A model generated the notes under the pieces. It was not told the DNA's origin. It made no database searches and worked only from the letters and a program-made list of their open reading frames with translations. 32,993 nt of DNA from contig JALSHB010000190.1 in assembly GCA_026982475.1 (NCBI GenBank), positions 1 through 32,993 of the forward strand, read 5' to 3'. This document shows, piece by piece, positions 1-7,039 of the stretch. The position numbers were made by a program, and so were the translations under genes. Every line of letters begins with the position of its first letter. The first letter of the stretch is position 1. Source of the DNA: Chromatiales bacterium (GTDB lineage: Bacteria; Pseudomonadota; Gammaproteobacteria; SZUA-152).

Positions 1-81
1 CACGGCGGGCGCATCTGGGGCGAGGGAGAGCCGGGGCAGGGGGCGAGCTTCTTCTTCACCCTGGAAGGCGTTCGCGCCTGA
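1..81 (+). CDS. Sensor histidine kinase, C-terminal fragment
   Basis: Frame 1 reads from the window edge to a TGA at 79-81. It encodes 26 residues beginning HGGRIWGEGEPGQGASFFF. This is the G2 box and last strand of a HATPase_c domain (GxGxGxxF type), the ATP-binding end of a two-component sensor kinase. The gene begins outside the window, so sensor domains and partner are unknown. The call rests on the G2-box pattern alone, but that pattern is very characteristic. Confidence 0.8.
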   Translation, partial: HGGRIWGEGEPGQGASFFFTLEGVRA

Positions 82-168
82 AGGCGCTACAAGGCGGTGA
101 TGTTTTTCGTTTTAGCGCTCTGCGGTGTAACAAGCCGCAAACAAGGCATCTCCGCCAGGGAAATATTG

Positions 169-221
169 TGGGGCTTCAGCTGCGAACAGGGTTGTTATTT
201 CTTCGCGGCTGAAGCCGCTCC
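169..221. repeat. REP-like imperfect palindrome (GCGGCTTCAGCCGCGAA type)
   Basis: The arms are GGGGCTTCAGCTGCGAA on the left and TTCGCGGCTGAAGCCGCTCC on the right, separated by a short spacer. The right arm is the same sequence as the arms of the palindrome at 21361-21427, so this is a dispersed intergenic repeat. It lies between the histidine kinase tail and the convergent MBL-fold gene. The preceding stretch 82-168 shows no gene. It contains CTCTGCGGTGTAAC (119-131 region), which also occurs inverted near 14434. Confidence 0.7.
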
Positions 222-247
222 GACAACTTCATCATTTTTCCTTTCCA

Positions 248-277
248 TCAATCGCGGGCATGGCCCGCTCCTACGGC
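248..277. repeat. Short palindromic repeat overlapping a stop codon
   Basis: CGCGGGCATGGCCCGCTCCTA forms a CGGGC/GCCCG hairpin followed by the CTCCTAC tail typical of REP-like units in high-GC proteobacteria. The stop codon (TAG on the minus strand, 271-273) of the MBL-fold gene lies inside this tail. Confidence 0.5.
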
Positions 278-1137
278 CTGACTTTGCCAATATCGGCGGA
301 TTGTCGGGCGTTGCCCGCTGCGCGGCAGGGGGTGACGACCGCCGTGCGCGGCAGGCGCAGACAGAGGTCGCCGTCTTCGTCGGTGCGCAACAGCCGCCCG
401 CCGGCAGCGCGCAGGCGTTGCAGGGTGCCGTCGTGCGGGTAGCCGCGCAGGTTGTCGCGGTTGACGGAGATGAGGCTCCAGGCCGGTCGCACGGCGGCGA
501 GGAAGGCCGCGTCGCCGGTGTCGCTGGCGCCGTGATGGCCGACCACCAGTATCTCCGCGCGCAGGTCCTTCCCCTGTTGCAGCAGCGCCCGCTCCACCAC
601 CTTGCCGGCATCGCCCATCAGCAGCGCGCTGCGCTCGCCGTGGCGGACGTGGAGCACCAGCGAGTGGCGGTTGAGGTTGTTGCTGTCGAAACGGGCGGGC
701 CACAGCACCTCGATGCGGGCGTCGCCCCAGGGCAGGCTGTCGCCGGCGGTGAGGCGGCGGCGCAGGGGGTCGCGGGACAGGGCCTCGTTCACCCAGCGCA
801 CCATGTCCGGCGAGACATCGGCCGGCAGCGGGTGCCGGGCGTCCAGCACCGGGGTGTCCGGCCAGGCCTCGCGCAGGCGGAAATAGCCACTGGCGTGGTC
901 GGGGTGCAGGTGGCTGAGGATGAGCATGTCCAGGTGCCGGATGCCGCTGTCTGCGATGGCGCGCAGCACCTTCGGCGCCTGGCCGGCATGGCCGGTGTCG
1001 ACGAGGATGCCGCGCTCGCCATGGCTGAGCAGCACGGCCTGGCCCTCGCCCACGTCCAGCAGCCGCAGGCGCAGTTCCTCCGCCCCGGCGCTGCTGGCGA
1101 GGCCGGCGAGCAGCAGCACGGCCAGCCAGCGGCGCAT
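271..1137 (-). CDS. Secreted ComEC-like MBL-fold metallohydrolase
   Basis: A 288-residue protein with a signal peptide (MRRWLAVLLLAGLASSAGA). A metallo-beta-lactamase fold follows: LVDTG near residue 46, HLHPDH at 76-81 (the HxHxDH metal site), MGDAG at 174-178 and GHHGA at 200-204. The NRHSLVL stretch near 156 and the overall pattern match the soluble C-terminal hydrolase domain of ComEC/Rec2. The membrane competence domain is absent, so it is a free-standing periplasmic enzyme, probably a phosphodiesterase or nuclease; the substrate is unknown. Its ATG overlaps the TGA of the upstream VanZ-like gene (TGATG), so the two are translationally coupled. The last residues run into a REP-like palindrome that supplies the stop codon. 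Confidence 0.85.
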   Translation of the reverse strand: MRRWLAVLLLAGLASSAGAEELRLRLLDVGEGQAVLLSHGERGILVDTGHAGQAPKVLRAIADSGIRHLDMLILSHLHPDHASGYFRLREAWPDTPVLDARHPLPADVSPDMVRWVNEALSRDPLRRRLTAGDSLPWGDARIEVLWPARFDSNNLNRHSLVLHVRHGERSALLMGDAGKVVERALLQQGKDLRAEILVVGHHGASDTGDAAFLAAVRPAWSLISVNRDNLRGYPHDGTLQRLRAAGGRLLRTDEDGDLCLRLPRTAVVTPCRAAGNARQSADIGKVRP

Positions 1138-1658
1138 CAGCGTCCGCCCAGCCGCGCCAGCAGCAGGCCGCCGCCCACCGCCAGCAGGTTGAAGCCCACG
1201 TCGCGCCAGTCGCCCACGCGGTCTGGCAGCCAGTGCTGCAACAGTTCGTCGAGGCCGGCGGCGGCCACGCCCAGGGTGACGGCGAGGGCGACGGGAAAGG
1301 CGCGCCCCGCGGCCAGGCCGAAGGCGCCGAAGACGAGGAAGTGCAGGCGTTCCTCCACCGCCGGCAGGGTCAGCGGCAGCAGGCCGAACAGGGCCAGCGC
1401 CCAGCTCAGGTGCCAGAGGCGGCGGTAGCCGCCGCGCCGTACCTGTTGCACCAGGACGGCGACCACCAGCAGCAGGGTGGGGACGGCGATGAGCCAGGCG
1501 AGCAGGGCTGGGTCGAGGTTGTCGCGGGCCAGGGTCTGCAGGCGCCGGCCATAGATGGAGAGGGCCGGGATGATGGCCAGGGTGAGCAGCCAGGCCAGCA
1601 GCCAGTAGCGCTCTGTGGGGGTGGTCTTTTTGCTGGTCATGGCGTGATTGTGCCGCAT
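1137..1658 (-). CDS. VanZ-like family membrane protein
   Basis: About 173 residues with four or five hydrophobic segments, among them LLAWLLTLAIIPALSIYG, LAWLIAVPTLLLVVAVLV, LWHLSWALALFGLLPL and a C-terminal VGFNLLAVGGGLLLARLGG. The middle HFLVFGAFGLAAGRAFP followed by GLDELLQHWLPDRVGDWRD resembles VanZ-like proteins, which carry a conserved acidic E-x-x-Q near DxxD. The function of the family outside teicoplanin resistance is unclear. The start is uncertain: ATG at 1658 lies 7 bases after the upstream stop, and ATG at 1640 (MTSKK) is an equally good alternative. No strong ribosome binding site precedes either. It overlaps the downstream MBL-fold gene. Confidence 0.7.
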   Translation of the reverse strand: MRHNHAMTSKKTTPTERYWLLAWLLTLAIIPALSIYGRRLQTLARDNLDPALLAWLIAVPTLLLVVAVLVQQVRRGGYRRLWHLSWALALFGLLPLTLPAVEERLHFLVFGAFGLAAGRAFPVALAVTLGVAAAGLDELLQHWLPDRVGDWRDVGFNLLAVGGGLLLARLGGR

Positions 1659-1665
1659 CGGGGCG

Positions 1666-4545
1666 CTAGAACGAAGCGCCGAGGTTCAGATAGATCTGTT
1701 GCGTGCCGCCGTCGTCCAGGCCGTGGGCGTAGCCCAGGCGCAGGTCCACCGGCAGCCAGTAGCCCAGCACCACCCTGGCGGTGAGCTCGGCGCCGAGGCC
1801 GGACTTCAGTTCGGCCAGGTCGAAGCGCTCGTTCCAGGCGTCGCCGGTGTTGAAGAACAGGGTGCCGTGCAGGCGGTGCAGGCCGATGGGGGGCGACATC
1901 AGGCCGCGTTCGATGAGGGCGATGGGGAAGCGCCATTCCACTTCGAGCAGGCCCATGCGCCGGCCCACCAGGCCGTACAGGCCCTCGGCGTAGCCGCGCA
2001 GGGCGTAGCGGCGGCGGTTGAAGAGGGCGCCGGTGGGGGCGAGGGCGGCGGCGCGCGGGTCGCTGGGGCGGCTGTCCGGGAGGCTGCCGCCGAGGCGGAA
2101 GGGGCGTGGCCGGTCCGTGCCCCAGCCGGCCAGCAGGCGCGCCGCCAGCACCTGTTCGCCTCGCAGGTCGATGAATTCACGCCAGTCCAGGGTGTAGACC
2201 TGGCCGCGGGCGTCGCTGCGCAGGGCGTCGTTGTCCTCGGCGATGAGGCGCAGCTGGCGGCCGTTGCTGGGGCTGATGGCGCGCGCATAGCGGCGGCTGG
2301 AATCATAGCTGACGGCGAGGCCCAGCAGCTGGTCACGCAGCGTCGGCTGGGGGGCGAAGCCGGGCAGGATGTGCTTGTCCGCCTCGATCTCGGAGACCAG
2401 CCCGGCATGCAGGGTCCAGCGCCGGTCGTAGCGGAAGAAGGGCCACAGGGCCTCGAGGCTGAGGCTGTCGCTGCTGCGGTAGTGCACCGGCTTGTCGTTG
2501 CGGTCGCGCAGGGCAAACACTTGTCGTTGGGCGCTGAGCTTGAGGGTGGGGTTCCAGCGGTCGTAGATGTAGTCGAGGCGGCCGACGGGCCAGCCGTTCT
2601 TGGCGTCGTAGGCGAGTGACAAGATATAGTTATGCCGGTTCAGCGGGTCGCTGCCGCTGGTGCTGAAGCCGATCTCGCTGCGTTCGTCGCTGAACGCCAG
2701 CCATGGCCACCACCAGGTGGGGGCGACGCGTCCTAGCGGGCTGTAGTCGCTGATTTCGCCGTCGATGGCCTTGGCGGCGGTTGTCGGCGCGGGCTTGGTG
2801 GCGGGCGCCGTGTGTCGGACGGGGCGCGGCTGCGGGCCGGGCAGGAAGTAGAGGTCGAAGCCGCGCGCGCCGAGGCCGGTGAAGTACAGGCCGCTGCCGT
2901 CGGGCGCCTCGATGGGGGCGAAGGCGCCGCCGATGAGGTTGCTGAGGGTGTGGATTTCACCGCTGCGCAGGTCCAGCCGCTGGATGTTGTAGACGCCGTC
3001 GTAGTCGGCGCTGAACAGCAGGAAGCGGCCGTCGCGCGAATAGCGCGGCGTGGTCTCGATGCCGGCGCTGCGGGTGAGCATCCGCCACTGGCGATCCGCC
3101 AGGGAGAAGGTCTCGAGGTTCCACAGGCTGTCGCGGCGCCACACCGGCAGGGCGAGCCGTTGCCCGTCCGGCGACCAGTCCAGGGCGCCGAGCACGCTGT
3201 GGTCCTCGCCCTGCCACAGCACGTCCAGCAATTTTCCGCTGGCGTCGAGCAGGTGCAGGGCGCTCTGCCCGCCGCTGTTGTGCACCGCGGCGATGCGCGT
3301 GCCGTCCGGGCTCCAGGCGGCGTACAGGTAGCGGCCGCCGTGGGTCAGTTGGGTCTTTTTGCCGCTGCGCGGGTCGAGGTGGTAGAGGTCGGCGAACTGG
3401 TTGGTGCTGCGGGTGGCGTCGATCTCGGCGACGACGATGCCGGCCTCGGGGTGCAGGTCGAAATGGCGGCCACGCATGTCGCCGATGGCCTGCGGCGGCT
3501 GGCCCCGGCGCAGGCGCATCAGGCGGGGTTCGCTCTGCTGATCGTTGCGCAGGAAATAGAGATCGCCATTGCCGGCCAGGCGCGCCATGCCGGTGAAATA
3601 GCCGTAATCGGTGAGTTGCTGCGCCGGGCTCTCGCCGCGCTGGCGGATGGCCTCGATCTCGGCGCCGAAGTCGTCGCGCAGGTATTGCTTGAATGCCGCC
3701 CACAGCCGCGTGAGGTTGGCATCGAGCACCCGCCGGCTGTTGTTGTTGATCATGAAGGGGATGATGTTGTCGCTGTACTGCTCGACCAGTTCCTGCACTT
3801 TGTCGGGCCCGTAGCGCTCGGCCACGAACTGGTAGAAATAGACGCCGTAGAGGTAGCGCACGGTATTCATGGGCCAGCTTTCCAGCGGCTGGTTGACCTG
3901 TTTCACCGGCTTGATGCCGTGTGCCACCTCCATGCGCATCAGCATGCGGAACTGGCTGCTCTGGCCGCGACCGATGTGTGCGTCGGGGTCGGTTTCGTGC
4001 CAGGTAGCGAGGCCTTCGATGAACCACGGCGGTTGCATCACGTTGGGGAACAGCGGCAGCAGGCGGCCGAAGGTTCTTTGCAGCCCGGCGGGCAGGCCGG
4101 CGCGCCTGTCGAGGTGCAGGATGTGGGTGTATTCGTGGGTGATCAGGGTGTCCAGCCAGTCGTTGTAGTCGTTGACGCTGCTGTCGCTACGCGGCGGCGT
4201 GACGATGATGGTCATGGTGTTGCGCGGAAAGGGCGTCGCCGAGCCGTTGGAGAAATCGAAGCGGTCGGTGAGGATGAGTTGGGTGCGCTTGCGCGGCCGC
4301 CAGTTCAGTTCGTCCACCAGCCGCGCGTGGGTCTGCTCGGCAATGGCGGCGACTTCACGGGCGAGGGCCTCTTCGCCGTGGTGAAAATGGATCTCGAAGT
4401 GCGTGCTGGTGAGGGTCTTCCAGTGCAGCGACGGGTCGTGGCTGAGTGCGGCGTACAGGGGGGTGGTGAGCAGTGCGCTGAGCAGCAGGATGGTGAGGGA
4501 GGGGTTCACGATGGTTGCTGACCGCTGTTGGATTTCGGTGCTCAT
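1666..4545 (-). CDS. Outer-membrane metallopeptidase / beta-propeller / Omp85-like barrel fusion
   Basis: A 959-residue protein. Residues 1-33 are a signal peptide ending TTPLYAA. Residues about 40-200 form a peptidase MA-like (gluzincin) domain with HEYTH at 137-141 and the downstream metal-ligand motif WFIEG (Glu about 177). The middle (about 310-580) has TolB/WD40-like propeller repeats such as YAAWSPDGTRIA, LDWSPDGQRLA and PRYSRDGRFLLF. The C-terminal about 330 residues look like a beta-barrel of the BamA/Omp85 surface-antigen type: a RGYAEGLYG motif resembling the RGF loop, alternating strands and a terminal aromatic residue (LNLGASF). The inferred role is a zinc protease displayed at the outer membrane; its substrate is unknown. 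The gene lies 14 bases after the DUF4105 gene and 7 before the VanZ-like gene, so it is part of an operon. Confidence 0.8.
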   Translation of the reverse strand: MSTEIQQRSATIVNPSLTILLLSALLTTPLYAALSHDPSLHWKTLTSTHFEIHFHHGEEALAREVAAIAEQTHARLVDELNWRPRKRTQLILTDRFDFSNGSATPFPRNTMTIIVTPPRSDSSVNDYNDWLDTLITHEYTHILHLDRRAGLPAGLQRTFGRLLPLFPNVMQPPWFIEGLATWHETDPDAHIGRGQSSQFRMLMRMEVAHGIKPVKQVNQPLESWPMNTVRYLYGVYFYQFVAERYGPDKVQELVEQYSDNIIPFMINNNSRRVLDANLTRLWAAFKQYLRDDFGAEIEAIRQRGESPAQQLTDYGYFTGMARLAGNGDLYFLRNDQQSEPRLMRLRRGQPPQAIGDMRGRHFDLHPEAGIVVAEIDATRSTNQFADLYHLDPRSGKKTQLTHGGRYLYAAWSPDGTRIAAVHNSGGQSALHLLDASGKLLDVLWQGEDHSVLGALDWSPDGQRLALPVWRRDSLWNLETFSLADRQWRMLTRSAGIETTPRYSRDGRFLLFSADYDGVYNIQRLDLRSGEIHTLSNLIGGAFAPIEAPDGSGLYFTGLGARGFDLYFLPGPQPRPVRHTAPATKPAPTTAAKAIDGEISDYSPLGRVAPTWWWPWLAFSDERSEIGFSTSGSDPLNRHNYILSLAYDAKNGWPVGRLDYIYDRWNPTLKLSAQRQVFALRDRNDKPVHYRSSDSLSLEALWPFFRYDRRWTLHAGLVSEIEADKHILPGFAPQPTLRDQLLGLAVSYDSSRRYARAISPSNGRQLRLIAEDNDALRSDARGQVYTLDWREFIDLRGEQVLAARLLAGWGTDRPRPFRLGGSLPDSRPSDPRAAALAPTGALFNRRRYALRGYAEGLYGLVGRRMGLLEVEWRFPIALIERGLMSPPIGLHRLHGTLFFNTGDAWNERFDLAELKSGLGAELTARVVLGYWLPVDLRLGYAHGLDDGGTQQIYLNLGASF

Positions 4546-4559
4546 AAATTCCGGCTTGG

Positions 4560-6425
4560 CTACCAGTGTGTGCGGAGCGTCAGTTGCCAGGATGGCGCCA
4601 CTTCCTTTCGGTATTCCAGCAGCACGGAGAATTTTCTAGATGGGCTGTACTGAAGGGTGGCCGTAGGTGTTGTTTGCCAGTTCTTGGCGGTGCTTTCAAC
4701 ACCTACTCCAAGGTTGAGACGAAGGTTATTGCGTAGAGGATATAGAATTCCCCCCTCTGGACGGAGCCGGAAAAAAGGTGTCCGTGAATGGATGGAGGGG
4801 GTAAGAAGGCCATACAGCAATGCCTTGTCCAGTTTTCTGGATCTTCCCAGACCGAGATAGAGTTGGTGATCATATTTTTTGTCAGCTTCTCTCTGTGTGC
4901 GGAGCTGCAGTCGCCATGACCAGGGAGATGTCATTGGCAGTGGCGACAGCGCATGATGAAAGATGCGAAGGTAGTCTATCTTTTGAACTACTGGCTTACC
5001 GGTCGGCAGGCTCAGATGCAGGTCGAGAACTGTCAACTCTCCCCCGTCCAGAGGGTTCCTTCCAGTCGGTTCCTGGGCAAATGCAGTCAGGTTGATCGAT
5101 GCTGCAATTTCACCACTCCTTTCGCGCATTACTCCGGCACCGATAATGGATGATCGTTGCCCCGCTGAGGGTGCAGGGCGATTGGGCGGTTTGCTATCCT
5201 CTGCGGGTGAGGGCGGCAAGGCAAGCCGTTTCACCATCAATGCATGTTTCAGAGAAAGGGTTTCTTGAGAGGGGTCTGGTGATTCCTTGATGAAAATGAA
5301 GTGCTGGTAGGAAAACAGGAAGTCCAGTAGCGTCTGCTGTTCGGCGGGTGTCAAGCCTGCCAGCGTGGCATTAATCTGGTTGCTTTGAGGGTGGCTCAGG
5401 AATTGCTTGGCCACTTTTCTTAGTTTGGCGTTCAGACTTTCATATTCATGAATGAGTTTGCGCTCTGCCGAAGGGTGGTAACGAACTTGCTTGATCAGGG
5501 TTGAATGCTGATTGTCCGAGGCCGATTGGTCGAGATCGTGAAGCCTGTCGAATAGCTCAACCGGAACGTACCAGGCACGAGCTGGTTGGGAGAGTGGTGG
5601 ATCCATAATTACATCGGCAATTCGTGCAAGCTCATAGGCGCAATTCCGAGTAAGGAAAAAATACTGTTTTTTCTTGCCAATGATTTCCCAGATGTGAAGT
5701 TGCAAGAACTTGGCCTGGTCTGGCTTCAGGTTGAGTTCATATTCCCAGATGTCTCTTGCTTCAGTGTTCGTGTATACGACGTCCTGAGTATAAAAGTAGC
5801 GATCCGAGTAGCCAGCTTGATAGCCGCCAAACAGGCCTTTGAAGATATAGACAATAATGGGTTCTTCCGGAGGCACAAGCGCACCGTAATTGATGGTGGT
5901 GCTGAACAGGTCATGGTTGTTGTTGGAGGTATTCAGTTTCAATATGGAGTGGCCGAACATGGAGGCTGGATTGCCCATGTAGCCGCTGACCATCAACAGG
6001 CTGATCGAATGCAGCGGGTTTTCCCTCAACCATTCTCGTAGTTTACGGCAGGCCGACGGGATAGTTTTCCACTGTGGTTGTTGTAGCTGATCGGCCAGCC
6101 AGGTGTATCGAGCGGGGAAGCGGCAACGGGGATGGGATTCTGTCGTCACAGCCGTGTTCGCGGTGTCTAAGGTAGCCTTTAATTCTGCGGCCGGGTTGCT
6201 TTTCCCCTGTTGGCTTAGGTAGAAATCTTCGCTCAGGAAAGTGCCTTGGTGCGTGTCGACGTCATAGTGCAGCAGTCGCAGCCATTTTGGGTGGTGCGCC
6301 AGCTGCTCGATTGAAATCACCGACGGGCCAGTGGCTGCATTGGCAGACCGGAAAAGAGAAACAACAATGAAGGTCAAAAGAAAGAGCCCCCTGCAAGAGG
6401 GGGCCCGGAAAGACAGTGCAGCCAC
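4560..6425 (-). CDS. DUF4105 (Lnb N-terminal-like) envelope protein
   Basis: A 621-residue protein with signal peptide (LFLLTFIVVSLFRSANA). The DUF4105 domain spans about residues 130-330: NPASMFGHS at 152-160 and TRNCAY at 259-264 are its hallmark His and Cys motifs, consistent with a papain/NlpC-like cysteine fold. The last about 200 residues are strand-rich with alternating polarity (LRIFHHALSPL, LYGLLTPSIHS, LRLNLGVGVE) and may form an outer-membrane barrel; that is an inference. The start is GTG at 6425, since no ATG precedes the signal peptide. The coding DNA is clearly AT-richer than the genes on both sides. A terminator-like hairpin lies within the first 20 codons. It follows the DUF3015 gene by 3 bases. 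Confidence 0.8.
   Translation of the reverse strand: MAALSFRAPSCRGLFLLTFIVVSLFRSANAATGPSVISIEQLAHHPKWLRLLHYDVDTHQGTFLSEDFYLSQQGKSNPAAELKATLDTANTAVTTESHPRCRFPARYTWLADQLQQPQWKTIPSACRKLREWLRENPLHSISLLMVSGYMGNPASMFGHSILKLNTSNNNHDLFSTTINYGALVPPEEPIIVYIFKGLFGGYQAGYSDRYFYTQDVVYTNTEARDIWEYELNLKPDQAKFLQLHIWEIIGKKKQYFFLTRNCAYELARIADVIMDPPLSQPARAWYVPVELFDRLHDLDQSASDNQHSTLIKQVRYHPSAERKLIHEYESLNAKLRKVAKQFLSHPQSNQINATLAGLTPAEQQTLLDFLFSYQHFIFIKESPDPSQETLSLKHALMVKRLALPPSPAEDSKPPNRPAPSAGQRSSIIGAGVMRERSGEIAASINLTAFAQEPTGRNPLDGGELTVLDLHLSLPTGKPVVQKIDYLRIFHHALSPLPMTSPWSWRLQLRTQREADKKYDHQLYLGLGRSRKLDKALLYGLLTPSIHSRTPFFRLRPEGGILYPLRNNLRLNLGVGVESTAKNWQTTPTATLQYSPSRKFSVLLEYRKEVAPSWQLTLRTHW
6376..6404 (-). terminator. 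Intrinsic terminator-like hairpin inside the DUF4105 start region
   Basis: On the minus strand GCCCCCT-CTTGC-AGGGGGC forms a perfect 7-bp stem with a 5-base loop. It is followed by TCTTTCTTTT, a U-rich run of 8 T in 10. It lies just after the DUF3015 stop, in the right orientation to terminate that transcript. It also sits inside the N-terminal codons of the DUF4105 gene. Partial read-through would give high DUF3015 and low DUF4105 expression. Confidence 0.7.
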
Positions 6426-6428
6426 AGA

Positions 6429-6914
6429 TCAACTGCGTGAAATGACGATGTTGTAGAGCTGCTCGGCCTTTTTCTGACGCGACAGCATTTCATAATCCGG
6501 GGAAGCTGCCTGTTTGGCAAACTCAGCGCGGATGGTCTTGGCAAATTCCGGCCGATCCATGGGGGCTACCTCGGTGACTTCCGCAAGGGCGTCCAGGTAG
6601 CGACCATTGCCCAGTACCAGATCCTTTTCGAGCTGGGCATAGCTCTTGAGGATATATGCTGCGGTCTTGGCGTCACCCCGGGCACAGCTGTTCGGCGAGG
6701 TGATGTTTGAAGAGACGGCAGTGGTACCCAGATCCCATGTGATGTTGGTGACGATGGCAACGATATCCGCTGTGCCTTCATCGTTGATACCCTGGGCAAT
6801 CAAAGCGCCTAGACCGCAGTCTGTATAGATTTCCCCAAAGTTACGGTCAGCCTGTGCGCCGGATGAAAAGGCAAACAGTGAAGCCAAGGATGTGGCTAAC
6901 AAAATCTTTCTCAT
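6429..6914 (-). CDS. DUF3015 family periplasmic protein
   Basis: A 161-residue protein starting MRKILLATSLASLFAFSSGAQA, a clear signal peptide. The mature part begins with NFGEIYTDCGLGALI and contains the ITWDLGTTAVSSNITSPNSC stretch that defines DUF3015. Two cysteines (CGLG and NSC) could form a disulfide. The listed 549-residue ORF wrongly extends upstream in frame through the RND gene; the real start is the ATG at 6914, with GGGAG 8 bases before it. Function is unknown. DUF3015 and DUF4105 genes are, as I recall, frequently adjacent in proteobacteria, so they may act together in the envelope. The 125-base gap upstream (6915-7039) must hold its promoter, though I see no convincing boxes. 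Confidence 0.85.
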   Translation of the reverse strand: MRKILLATSLASLFAFSSGAQADRNFGEIYTDCGLGALIAQGINDEGTADIVAIVTNITWDLGTTAVSSNITSPNSCARGDAKTAAYILKSYAQLEKDLVLGNGRYLDALAEVTEVAPMDRPEFAKTIRAEFAKQAASPDYEMLSRQKKAEQLYNIVISRS

Positions 6915-7039
6915 GATTCTACTCCCTGTTGGATGAAAATTTTGTTCTTTAGTCTCGAGAGACTGTGCAAGCTTAGAACATTTGGCATCTGGTTTGAACA
7001 GTAAAATGCACATCTTGATGTTGCCGTGATTACTGAATG

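Noticed and set aside
97-1428. 443-aa plus-strand ORF
   Set aside because: Antisense to the MBL-fold and VanZ-like genes; low-complexity Ala/Gly/Gln composition typical of a shadow frame in GC-rich DNA.
2812-4521. 569-aa plus-strand ORF
   Set aside because: Antisense shadow of the metallopeptidase fusion gene, whose motifs are clear on the minus strand.
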